From the NCBI GenBank assembly GCA_014773175.1, contig VXCM01002020.1, positions 68,750 to 132,749 of the forward strand: a DNA stretch of 64,000 bases, written 5' to 3'. Origin of the DNA: Lucifuga dentata. Its lineage: Eukaryota > Chordata > Actinopteri > Ophidiiformes > Bythitidae. Every line of letters starts with the position of its first letter. Positions within the stretch are counted from its first letter, which is position 1. Under the pieces are notes generated by a model, which had not been told where the DNA came from, searched no databases, and worked only from the letters and a program-made list of their open reading frames with translations. Both the position numbers and the translations under genes were made by a program. This document shows positions 34,701 to 48,235 of the stretch, piece by piece.

Positions 34701-37700
34701 CATGCCTCCTTTACAACGACACTTCCTGCGGTTCAAACAATCAAACATAACAAAATCACATATTTAGGTTAAAATAATAAAAAGTCCAAACAGCATCAAT
34801 CTACATTATCCAAAACTACATGATATAATATCCAAACATCATAAATGATGAACCTTGTAGTATACAGGACATACAGTCATATCTGACCTTTGACCTCAGT
34901 GATTCACCCTCTGCCAACCAAGAACAGACAACAAGGCTGCAGCAAGTACAGCACCAGCTGGACAGTGTTAAAAATAACTTTACCATAAATAAGCTTTTAA
35001 TTTCCTTTAAAAATGTATTTTTGAACAGTTTTAATAAGTAATGGTAGGTTATACAGGACAGTCTTCTTCAAAGCGTTTGTTCTTGGTTTTGAGGAAGGTC
35101 AATCTTATCAGTTACAGCTCGTCTGGTTTTATAACCAGACGAAAAAAGAAAGTGTTTTTTATCTTCAATAAAAAACACTTTTGAATAAATACATTCAGGT
35201 TGTTTATGAGTACATATTCCCCCCAGAACAGGTTAAAATACTGCAAGTCAGCAACTTTTCTATCGATTCATAAAATTAAAAAAATCAATCTTGAATGCTA
35301 GTAGCATAAGTATCGCTGATAGCCTTTCAATTAACAACAGAAAACTCCGCCTCCGCTGGTGGTGAGAGCCGCACGTCCAGACCCAACGTGACATCAAAAG
35401 TTCAAAATGTCAAACTTCTTCCACTTTACCGCAGCTGAAATTATGAAGCAGATGTTGATTTGGGTCAAAGATGGAGAGTGAGAGACTCATGGAGATGAAC
35501 CCAGTTTTATATGACGAATTATTATCACTAGTGCAGAGTTCGTTCAAAACATGCCTGTTTGGACTGGGCTGGACTTTATGGTGTGCACTGCAGCCTGCCA
35601 TACTTTAGTTCTGCAAGTCCTCTGAGCTAGCTTTGTTGGCTGTACGGGGTCGGGTTGACACTGTGCCACTGGACCGGAGCATATGCTGTCGCGCGTCCGG
35701 AGTGTATCCTGCCATATGGACTACTTTTTACCAGCACAGCTCAATTTGAGAACTGCTCATACAAACAACTTCACATGTAGCGCTGCACGTCCTTGGGTCC
35801 TGAGCAATAAACCTGCTGAATATCAGCTTCATACAGTGGCAGGTTCTAGAGATGTTGGTGCCACAGACAGAGACTTCTCCCTTTGTAGTTAAGAATACAA
35901 ATTATTAGGAATTATGCTGAATTAAATCAAGCAGGTGATCAGAGTTGTTCTCAGTCTGAATCTCTTCATCCTCACTTCTTGAATTAGCTGATAGATGGAA
36001 TTCTGCAAAACGGGATGATGAACCCGCGTGCATCTGCCTTGTCAAACTTTTCTCTTGCTTCTGTAAATGAGGATATGAAACGGCCTGAGCTTTCCTGTTG
36101 TAACATCGTGCAAAATGCTAAAACACTTCTGCATCCTCCAACACTGAATACATACAGTACAACGGCTAGTGAAGCTGTTTGTCTACCGTCTACACGTGAG
36201 TCCAGCATAACAAACGCTGCAGAGATGCTGGACAAAAACTTGTGGATTTGCTTGAAATTTGGGTTTCAAAAAAAAAAAAAAAAAAAATTAGGTTTCAGGC
36301 AAATGTGAAGATGAGCTGACCCATCAGCGGTTTGCCTCGTCTCAGATATGACGAGGTCATCATCAGAAATGACTGACTGAGTCAGTCAGCGAGAACCTCA
36401 TAACCACCTTATGTCAAAAAAAAAACAAAACAAAACACAAGAAACCTTCACTTTAATGCCCCTCTGCACCTTTAAAGCTAGTTTATCTCTATCAACTCAA
36501 AGCAGCTATTAATACTAATAATACTTAATGTGATAGTGAGTTTTAACAGTCACGTGTTGAATGGCCTGCATGGAGGTAGACAAAATAATGTAAATATCTA
36601 CTAGAACTTTGATGTAAATAGTCACACTGCTACTAAAATGTATTTTATTAGACTGAATGGAAACAAACAGAATTCTGGCCATCAGTGCTTTGATACTGCA
36701 GCATGAGACGAGCTGCAAAATGACAGAAAACGTGAAGGAGAACAGCCTGAAACATCACCACAAACACAACTATCACCAGGAAACGCAGTCAGAAGCTGAA
36801 ACTAATCGACAGAGATATGATATTTATGCAGTTTATGGATAATTGTGTACAGCCTAACACAACACACATCTACTGTTTGGAGGAAAAGCAGAAATTTGTA
36901 TCACATCAAATATGGAGGAGAATCAAATATGAGCTGTGTTAAAGGACCATACCGCCAACTGTGCATGTTTGAGCCCAATATATAAAATCTGCATACATGT
37001 TAAGTTATTCACAACCATTTCCCAAAATATAACACTTCAGTGGTAAATTTTAGAATTGTTTTTTGTACAATTCCTTCCTACCTTCATTGGTTTCAGTTCA
37101 TTCCAGTACGCTATAAAAATCAACTGTAGAGACTTGAAACACGCTTGAGATAAATAATCCATCATAGCGAACATGATGTTTATCAGGTTTTTTGCTGAAG
37201 TAACTTTATTTAACTGATCCAACACAGAGCTGCACGGAAGACAAGGTATGTCTCCGCCAGGAAATATAGTCCCAGGAGAAGACAACCATTACCGAGAAAT
37301 TAAAATGACCGTGCCTGCTGCAATCATGCTTAAGTGTTAGAAGGTGAGTAATTGAATTTTAAGGTGTGTGTATCACCTGAAAGTTTGAGTTTGAAAGATT
37401 AGGAGATTTGCAAAAAATAACAGGAAAACTAAAATACTGTTTTATGCTTTAGAAATTGGTTGCCAGCAACGTAACAAGTATGCAGGTTGTGTATATTGGG
37501 CTCAAACATGCACAATCGCTAGTATGCTCCTTTAAAGAATGAAATTTACTCAGCCCATCAGTTAATTATATTCATTTACTTTCTGTCATTATAAACACAT
37601 GGTCATATGATCAAATAACCTGATCAACATGTGTGAATAGGATAAAAGGGAAAGTGGCTGTTTTGATCACTTTGGCTTTAAAGTCAAATGTTCTTTTTCA

Positions 37701-37731
37701 TCAAGTGTTAAAATTATATTTTTACCTGCCT

Positions 37732-37780
<49 letters not shown>

Positions 37781-40700
37781 GCTGTACCTGCCAGCAGGTA
37801 TGTGGCGACTTCCTCTCCAGAATGTACTGCGTGAGCGGCGAGGGCTCCAGCTCGTACTTGTCGAAGGGCACCTTGTCAATCACCATGGGCTCCGCCTCCG
37901 CACAGGAGAAGCGGACATGGGGGTGGGCTGANGGGGGGGGATGAAATGATTCAGAAGCAGTTACAGAAATGACACAAGCTGATCAGTAACATCTTGCACT
38001 TTGAGGGGACTGTAAATCTGTAAATCTAATCATGGAAAACTTCTAATTCATTTTCATCTGTGATCACATCTAGTTTAAAGATGCTTCAATTAAACGTTTA
38101 TGAGCTGATATGCAACTTCTTCCAATGAAACAGTGTGTATTAAGGAGCCAGCTGTGATTTTATAACCGCGTTGATGTTTTTGTTGATCCGTTTTCAAGTG
38201 AGATTTCCTGAATTGTACGTTGTATAAGAATGCTGGAATTATCTTATTTTTATTTGACTGTAAATAGTAATTCAGTCTTGTTGTCTTCATTGCTACTGTA
38301 TGCAAAATTTAAGCAAAATTCTGTGAGAAAGAAGAAAACAACATCAAATATCAGCGTTTATGTCGCTTATCAGAACTGGCTGCAGTCACATCTTCATTTG
38401 CAACATACAGATGATCGGATATGTGATATTTTTTTCCTCACAAAAAGCATCAACTTATAATTCTAATTTTATTTCCATTTCAGCTCTAATCTCCAAGTTA
38501 TGTTGGTCAATGTCAGTGTCAATCTGAGTATTGTGTCTGTAACTGGCTGATGATCATGATCAGTTCTTCATGCAATGTGTCCGTGCTCTTCCTTTATTTG
38601 CTACATACATAGTTATACGTTTTTGGTTTTTTGTTTTGTTTTTTTTGCGTGTGAAAGCGTTAGAGCAAAGAACCAAAAATTGAACTTTAAAGTCTAGATT
38701 TTTTTCCTTATTACGTTCTTTTTTAAAAAATAAATAAATAAATAAAAGGTTGCTCTGGGTACACAATTTTTGCCTCTAATCTTAGTTGTTTAAACTACAC
38801 ATTTAAGGTTACCGTTAGCAAACTGTGCGAGCTAACTCTGCGTTTCGTACCAGCGTGGGGGAGTTCTGGTCCGGCCAGAAGGACTCGGGAATGGGCCAAT
38901 GACCTATGGGAACGCCGGTTTTAGGATTGGGCCGTACGTAGATGAGCTTGTGACAGCAATGCCAAGGCTGGGCACCGGACTTCAATGCCTCGGCTGGAGA
39001 ATCTGGAAGAAAAACAAAACAAAACAAAACAAAAAAAAAAGACGAGGACAACGTCAAAGCTGAAACAACCAGCACAGCTAACGCCAACGTGTCAGTGATA
39101 TAATAAGACAGAATAAATCAAACGGGCCGGGATGAATCGGATGTCATTCCAAACATTAAATGCCAGCAGAGCTAAGATTTCTAGGTTTTGGCACCAATTT
39201 CAAAATTATTTTCTTTGTTTTGTTTTCTTTCTTTCTGAATACAACATAATACCACATTTTAATATAATAAGCCAAACCTCATAAAAGTCATTGGTTAAAT
39301 GGTATCTTAACAAAAACTATGTCTAAATAAACTACAATGTAAAATGAACAAAATTGTTATTTAAATAACGAAAGAAATATCAAATGCCAGGTTATAACAC
39401 AAGATATTTCTGATTTGTTCATTTTAATAACAGGAAATCAAGTTAATTCTGCCATGTAGAGATTCTAACCAGGAGGCTGAAAAGCTAAAAAAAAAAACCC
39501 AAACAAAACAAAAAAGACAGCGAGTATGACACAGAAAAAAAGGGCGTTTGTTAGCCAAACCCATGCAAACAAAAACGTAAATCAAAAAATTTAAAAACCA
39601 TACAGGCAGCAATCATTTCCTTTAAAACCGAACAGAGGTGTGTCTTACCCTCCAGTGGAGGCGGATCTGGACCGGTCTTCTCAAAGTTGATGACCACCCC
39701 ACTCTGGATCTTCTGCACCAGAGACTCCAGACACTGATTCAACATGCGCTGGGAGAACACGCTGTAGGAACGCCCTGCAACACCACAAACACATCAGAAC
39801 CAGCCATGCAGGAAATATTCCTGCCTGAAGTCCTGCGATTACACAATGGCAAAGTAGTATTAGTGCAAATAAACAGCAGTTTCATTGTTTGGGTGAGCGG
39901 TTTCTCAAATTGAGCTATGCCAGTAAAAAGTATTTCCGCGTGGCAGGATACACTCCAAGTGTGTACCTGACTATAGATATTACAGGTAATATCATATTAG
40001 TGACCTCCATTAATATGGGCACACTTGGTAAATAAAAGCAAAATCGGAGGTGAAATTTTTTTTTTTGTTTATCCCCTTAATCTTTCGTTCAAAATCTATC
40101 TAGATCTCGACAGCTTCTCTGTCCGTCCACCTGTCTGTAGCACCAACATCTCTAGAACCTGGCGCTGTATGAAGTTTAAATTCAGCAGGTTTATTGCTCA
40201 TGACTCAAGGATGTGCAGCGTCACGTGTGAAGTTGTTTGGATGAGCAGCAGGATACGCTCAGAGTGCGGTGGCAGGATACGCTCCGCTCCACGGCCACTT
40301 ATGGCAGGCTGCAGCGCACACCAAAAAGTCCAGCCCGGTCTGAACAGGCATGTTTTCAACGGGCACTGCACTAGTCTTAACAAAAACAGCAACCTTTAAT
40401 TGAAGTTTGAAAGGAAAAAAGAAATTCTGACCATGAAACAAATATCTTTCTCAGATATATGTGTGCATAATTATTGGCACCGCTGGAAAGTCATATGAGC
40501 AAAATCTAACTGAAGTGTATCTCCATTCATATTTTTATGTTTTTAAGTTCCCCTCGGTGATTAGGAATACTTCAGCAATATTCATAACTGTCATGGTTAC
40601 ATGCTGTTAATAAGAGTTTGCTGCTGTCTGTCATTGAAATGTAAACACTATCTGTTCTTTGTAAAAAAAAAAAAAAAAGTTTCAAATTGATATTCTGTTG

Positions 40701-43700
40701 TAATTTATATTCTGTTTTTCTCTCAAATTTGTGTGGCTGCAACATGTCTTATCTTATCTCATCTTATCTTATCTGGCCAGCCTTGACTTCCTGTTTCACT
40801 GGGGTATAAATATAAGGTGACACACAGGTTCCCTCAGTCATCCATCACAAAAAGAGCTGAGAATGACCAACCAAAAGGTTGTTGAGCTGCAAAATCAGGA
40901 AATCACTCTAAGAAAATAGCTAAATGTAAAAAAAAAAAAAATCCTATTTCCACTATCAGGGTGATAATTAAAGGACCATACCACCATTTTGTATGTTTGA
41001 GCCTAATATATTCAATTTTCATACATGTAACGTTACTGACAATCATTTCCCAAAGTATACTACTGGAACAGTGAATTAAAAGTGTTTTTCCTACCTTCCA
41101 GACCTCTACTGGTTTCAGTTCATTCATATTAAAATCAACTTGTTGATACTTGAAACGTTCTTGGGATAGGTAATCCATCATCACCAACAAGATGTGTATT
41201 CAGGTTTTTTTTTAGAAGTTATGTAATTTTAGTGTTTAAGCTCAATAAAAAGCGTGGAGTGAATGTATGCCTCCACCGGGGAATATAGTCCCAAAAGAAG
41301 ACCTGCGTTTATGGAAAAATTTAAAGGACCGTGACTTCATAAGGCTGTGTAACTATTAGCAGGAGAAACATGGATTTTTAAGGTGGGTGTATCACTTGAA
41401 TATTTGATTTTGAAAGATTAAGAGATTTAGCAAAATATCAGGAAAGCTGAAATACAGTTTTATCCTTTGGGAAATGATTGTCAGTAATGTAACACACATG
41501 AAAATGAAATATATTAGGCTCAAACATGCAAAATGGATGGTATGGTCCTTTAATAACTTTAAAGCAACTGGAGATGTTTAGAATGGGCCTGGAAGAAGAC
41601 GTGTGTGTATACTGAGTCCACGCACTGTGAATGTGATGGTTCAAGTTGCCAAAGCTGGAGAATTGCAGACTTTAGTTGGATTTTGGGTTCAGAAAGTCTC
41701 CAAAGCTACGACCAGACACCACCTACATAACCACAAGTTGTTTGGTAGGGTTACTAAGGGTACGAATATTACTGGAGGGCACGGTAAGTACTCAGTAATG
41801 GGTCAGTATACTCAAATTACACCTGTTCTGGTTTTATTTGATGAGGTTTTTAAGGTATAACTGAGATTTCTGAATGCAATTTCAATTATGACGCTCAATC
41901 TTGCCATTGGTTGTTCTCATAGTTGATTGTTGTGAGGCACGTGGCTCATCCTGAGTAACGCCATTAACCTCCACTGTGCTGGAGTGGCAGCGGAAGTTAT
42001 CAGGCGGCGGTAAAACCAGAAGTGCCTGCGTGGGTAAATGTCACACTTGATAAGCCTGCTTCTGCTGTCAGGCCTGCTCCATTTAGGACCTCAAACGTGA
42101 CCTCTGGTGACCTCGTTATGTACTCTCTGACTCACACGTTTCAGTGGCCTGTGGCATTGTGTGGAATCAGCCATCAGCAGTATACAGACAGCCCGTCAGT
42201 GACAATGGAGCGTCACGTTCTGCATTCAGCAGCGCCGGCTGCGACAGAAAGCTTCGCTTGGCTCCGTTATAATTTTAACCTCCCATTAGCATCATTCTGG
42301 TCTATTCCCACTGCCAGCTGCTTCCAAAAGCAGCCGGTGTGAGGACTGCAGACAGGGAGGATGAAAGATGGAAGTCAGGATGCTGATCTTCTTTAAAAGA
42401 AGTGATTTCTTCAGAAATCATTCGCTAGGCATTCCATACCATACCACTGCACTCTGATGTGGTCTGTCAGACATACATATGGCTTCTGACTCACTTCCTC
42501 CCTTATTTCATTCATTCATTCATATTTTTATCATATGTTCTTCATTATACTGTATACTTATCTGTAATGTGCAATAATTTACAATAATTTGTGCAATAAT
42601 TTATTTGCACTACTGTGCAATAATTTAGATATTGTACATTGTACTCAGATATGCACCTTAGCTTACCTCATCTTTGTGTATCTGTATATTTGTATTTNTT
42701 GTACATTGTACTCAGATATGCACCTTAGCTTACCTCATCTTTGTGTATCTGTATATTTGTATTTATATATATTTATATACAGTACTTTTAGTTTTAGTAG
42801 TTTTAGTTTTTTAGTATAATATATACTTTTTGTAAGTTTAATTTGTAAATTTTGCATTTGCAGTACTTCACTCTATTGTTTTTATTGCACCTTATGTAAC
42901 TTGTACTACTGAGCAACTTTGGAACAATAATTTCCCTCGGGATAAATAAAGGTTTATCTTATCTTATCCCAAGCTAAACATTTAAAGACGGGCCTGTTAG
43001 AAGGATTTTAGCTCCAATTTGAGCCAAACTGCTGCTGATATATATATATTTTTTTAGGTGTGTCAGAGAAAACCATTTATTAATACTGTACATGTAATTG
43101 CACAACAAGTTGGCTGAGCGTTCCTGTGGAAGCCCAGAACTGATGATAAATGGCGTTTTCTTGAAAACGCCATAAAAGTGCTGAACTGAGTTATAAGAAG
43201 CACCATTTCCTGTCCTAACCTTTAACTCAGGAATACTCAAATCATTTTGGCTAGGGGCCAATTTTGTAAAACGGTGTAGAGCCAGGGGCTGGTGAGGAAA
43301 AAAAAATCCCTAATGAGTCCCTCCACCTTCAAGCTGCAGGTTAAGTTTGTTTAGATTACTAGTAATGTCACATAAGAAGCAACGCGGGACATGAAATCTT
43401 GCTTTTGAAAAAACTTGAGAACAAAGATGATCTTTTCTGTTCTTATCATGCTACCGGGAGGAAAAGGCGAATGAACATTAGCATCATGTTTTGTCTCATA
43501 GCGGCTCTTGATGTTAGCAGCCTTGCAAACAGCAACTGTTGTTTGGCAGATTAAACACAGTGGTTTAGGATTAGCACAAGATGCTGATATAAAAAGCGTA
43601 GTTCTCAGTGCATTTTGTGTTGAATCGGCTCTTTTCACAATAAACCTTTATCTATTGTGCTAGAAGTACTTGTTTTTGTTTGCTAATGGGTTAGCATGAC

Positions 43701-46700
43701 AAGGACTCGTTAGCTTTTTTTTTTTTTTTTTTTNTTTTTTTTTTTTTTTTTTGTGGATTTTGAGTTGAGTTAACTTTGAATATGGAGGCTCTAACTCCTC
43801 TGCACCCACAATTTATATGATTACTACTCTTCCAAAGCAACTTCCAGATACGAAATTGATTTCTCAATCACATAACCACATGTATCTGCTATTAAACTAC
43901 TACAGATGTGGCTACCGGTCTATATTATATTGTACAGCCATATACATTGTACATGGCTGTAAAATGTTCAGCCATCATCATTTATAAGCCTTAATATTAA
44001 AGCTTCTAACTAATGTGTATCATACTCCCATCTGCAAGTCAAACCACTATAACTGAACGTGAGTGCTGGCAAGAACTACCCCTGAATAAATACAGGTAAA
44101 AAAAAAAAAAAAAAAAAGTCTTCAGGGCACTCTCTTAATAATCAGTGTCACTTAGAGCTCTAACGCTGCTGAGAATTTGCTGACTGGCTAAAAAAAAAAC
44201 TTCATCCTCGTACCTTCATCCTTCTGTACCTTAATATACACGACGCTCAAAAGTGTGTCACTAGTGATTTTCACAGAGTCAGTGTTTCCAGTCATGTAAA
44301 GCTAGTTTAGTTTCATATGTATGTATAAAATGATTCTATATGTCTGTTANTGTTTCCAGTCATGTAAAGCTAGTTTAGTTTCATATGTATGTATAAAATG
44401 ATTCTATATGTCTGTTAGTATTTTACACCTACAGGTTTAAAATAATTAACAAGAAGCTGTAAAAAATGAAGACATTTTATTTAAATAGTCCAGAATCCTG
44501 ACATGAGTTTAGATGATTCCAGATTCATATAGAGAAGCTGTATGTGGTTCCAGAGATTATTAGGAAATTCTAGATTATTCTCTGATGCTCTAAACTGATG
44601 CTGAATATTTACAAAGCAGAGATTAAATCTCACGGTGGAAACTTTGATGAGAAATCACTAAAATAGTGTTATTTATTATTTAAAAACTTTGAAATATTAA
44701 ATAAAACATCTTAAAACACATTTTGGTGTTTGTTTCATATAATTAAAAAAATTATATTATTGAATAAACCAGCAAGAACTACTTAAATGATGAGTGAGTG
44801 TAAACTTTTGAGCGGTAGTTATGTAACGTGTGAATCTTGCTGAAACGAGAGCTCAGGGCTTTTCCCTCCAGATGAAAAACACCCAGCAAAGTAAGTTTAC
44901 TTGTATCGCACATTTTTTTCTTCTGCCAACACATTCCTATTATTTTCATCCTTTTGTATGGAGAGACGATGATTCATCAGCTGTGGTATGAATTTCACAA
45001 ACAGCTAATTTAACCTGACGTTATGAATACTTTGGGTTCGCCCCAGGTTAAGTTGCAACGAGCTCTGCTCTAAGAGGAGGGACAGGTTTATGATTCAAAG
45101 TTATGTTTTTTTTTTACCAGAAAAACACAATTCAATTAGTGATTTCACAAGCAAACCTCATTATCATTCTTAAAAGGCAACTACAAAAAACTAGCAATTC
45201 ATTTTAGCGTAGATATTAAAGGACCATACTGGCGATCGTGCATGTTTGAGCCTAATATATTCAATTTTCATATGTTATGTTACTGACAATCATTTCTCAA
45301 AGGATAAAACCATATTTCAGCTTTCCTGATAGTTTGGAAAATCTCTTAATCTTTCAAAATCAAATATTCAAGTGATACACCCACCTTAAAAATCCATGTT
45401 TCTCCTGCTAATAGTTACACAGCCTTATGAAGTCACGGTCCTTTAAATTTTTCCATAAATGCAGCTCTTCTTTTGGGACTATATTCTCTGGTGGAGGCAT
45501 ACATTCACTCCACGCTTTTTATTGTTCTTAAACACTAAAATTACATAATTTCTATAAAAAAAACCTGAATACACGTCTTGTTGGTGATGATGGATTACCT
45601 ATCCCAAGAACATTTCAAATATCAAGTTGATTAAATATGGAGTTGATTTTAATAGTGTACCTGAATGAACTGCAACCAATGGAGGTCTGGAAAGTAGGAA
45701 AAACATTTTTAATTCACTGTTCCAGTAGTATGCTTTAGGAAATGATTGTCAGTAATGTTACGTGTATGAAAATTTAATATATTAGGCTCAAACATGCAAA
45801 ATGGTCCTTTAAACTTGTCTGAATTCCATTTTATATCAAATGAGAATAACTCAGCAACCAATGATATTAAGCAGAAGTTCAAACAACCAATCAGCACACA
45901 GTCTAGCAACTTTGAATGTAATTAATCAGGACAAAGATATGAGAAGTGAGTTAATCATGATAAAGATTTTAACCCTTTGCAGTCTAAAGTCACATTGACA
46001 TTTTGTTTTGCTGATTTTTGCAGATTCTCCTTCTGGAATTTTCTAGAATCAAGTAAAAAATGGTCAAATTCTTATGTATTTTAGACTTTCTTTTGCTCAA
46101 TTCTTTCAGATCGGATTTTTTGTTTTTCTAAGGACAAAGAATTTTCTCAAAAAATACTGGGATACTCCACAAAAGCCTTATTTAAGCCTCCTCTGAACTT
46201 CTTTCCTCACACGATATTTTCCATTTTCCTTTCCTTGCCGCCTTACCTCCGGTCACCTCACACATGGGTGTGATTGGTGAATCATCAGGCGGGACACCCC
46301 CGAGGGGTTCGGGCTCCACCGACGCGATTCCTGGGATCCGCAACACCAGAGCAAACAGGCGCTGGTCCCAGCGGAAGGGCTCCTTGGTCAGCTCGCTTCC
46401 AGGAAGGGGGGTGGCGAGAGGCAGGTGCAGCTGGAGGAGAGCGACAGAAAAGTGTGTAAATGTCAGGAAAATACACCAGATGATAAGAGTGCAGAACACT
46501 TTTTCCTGCTATGATGTAGCTCCTGAGCTAGATTCAAATGAATTTCTATTCTATTCTTTTTTTTTTTTTTTTTNTTTTTTTTTTTTTTTCTCCTGTGGCA
46601 GGAGGGCCGCAACGGAGGTGAAACTTCCTCACGTGTCACTTGGTAAAATGGTTCCCAATACCCAACCAGGAATCATCTGAGAAGATAGAAATTAGACTTT

Positions 46701-48198
46701 ATGGCACCATAATCATGGTGCGCACGAGCTTTGCTTCTCAAACTGCAGCGTTACTGCATTCCTCACATTTATTTCAAATGGAAAAGCATAACAGAAATAC
46801 TCAAACTGCCTGTTATTATTCCCCTCTGTTTGGAGGCAGGATGAGCTGTTGATTCACTGAAAGGACAAATATAAATCATTCTTCAAAGAGTGTGATATTT
46901 AAAGGACCATACCACTATTTTACATGTTTGAGCCTAATATATTCAGTTTTCATACACGTAATTTTCATACAAGTTACGTGTATGAATCTACTGACAATCT
47001 ATTGACAAGGTTCTGCACCCAACCAGGGGACAATCAAAAATTAGAAGTTAAAATTATTTGAAATTTATTCATTGTTTGAAATTTGAATAATGCATTTTAC
47101 ATCACGTATTGTTCAAAAAATTTGAATAATACATCTATTTATTTGGAATTGAAGGTTAGTTGTGATGTGACACCATAGTTACTGTAGTTACTTGAGGTTT
47201 AACATCATTTCTGACTGATGAAGCCGTTTGGATGAACGGTGAAATGTTTCAGAATTACAAACTTGAATCAAGTTGACCTGATTCAGTTTTCATATGATAT
47301 TTCTACCCGCCTGGATGACTGAGAATCTTCATCAGAACATTACTGACAATCATTTCCCAAAGCATACTACTGAAACGGTGAATTAAAAACCTTCCAGACC
47401 TCCATTGGTTTCAGTTCATTCTGCTATTAAAATCAACTTGTTGATACTTGAAACGTTCTTGGGATAGGTAATCCATCATCACCAACAAGACGTGTATTCA
47501 GGTTTTTTTTTAGAAGTTATGTAATTTTAGTGTTTAAGAACAATAAAAAGCATGGAGTGAATGTATGCCTCCACCAGGGAATATAGTCCCAAAAGAAGAC
47601 CTGTGTTTATGGAAAAAGTTAAAGGACCGTGACTTCATAAGGCTGTGTAACTATTAGGAGAAACATGGATTTTTAAGGTGGGTGTATCGCTTGAATATTT
47701 GATTTTGAAAGATTAAGAGATTTTGCAAATGATTGTCAGTAACGTTACATGTATGAAAATTGAATATATTAGGCTCAAACATGCAAAATGGATGGTATGG
47801 TCCTTTAAGACATGCTGCTGGGCAATATGGCGTGATTGTTTTGTTCTGTATCCTCATTGGGTGATTTTAACTTGATTTATTAAACTTGGTAAGAGCAGGA
47901 GGCCTAACGTGACTCTGCCTCCGTCATAAGCGTGAGATGCTTGTGTAAAATGAACGGTGTCCATGCGATTGTCACGAGTTGACAATCGACCAACCAGGAC
48001 TCGCTCCTGATTGGGACCCTCATCTCTGTGGAGATCGTGGGCTGACCTCATCTTGGATTCCACTGCTGCTGGTTAACTTGTTGCCGTCAGTGATGGCGAT
48101 TATGATGGCGGGTTCGAGGAAAAAGGGATTCCGTCCCTGCAACAAGAATACATGAGGTGTGTGAATGATTCATCTCTGTGAAATGAAAAAGTGTCCAG

Positions 48199-48235
<37 letters not shown>

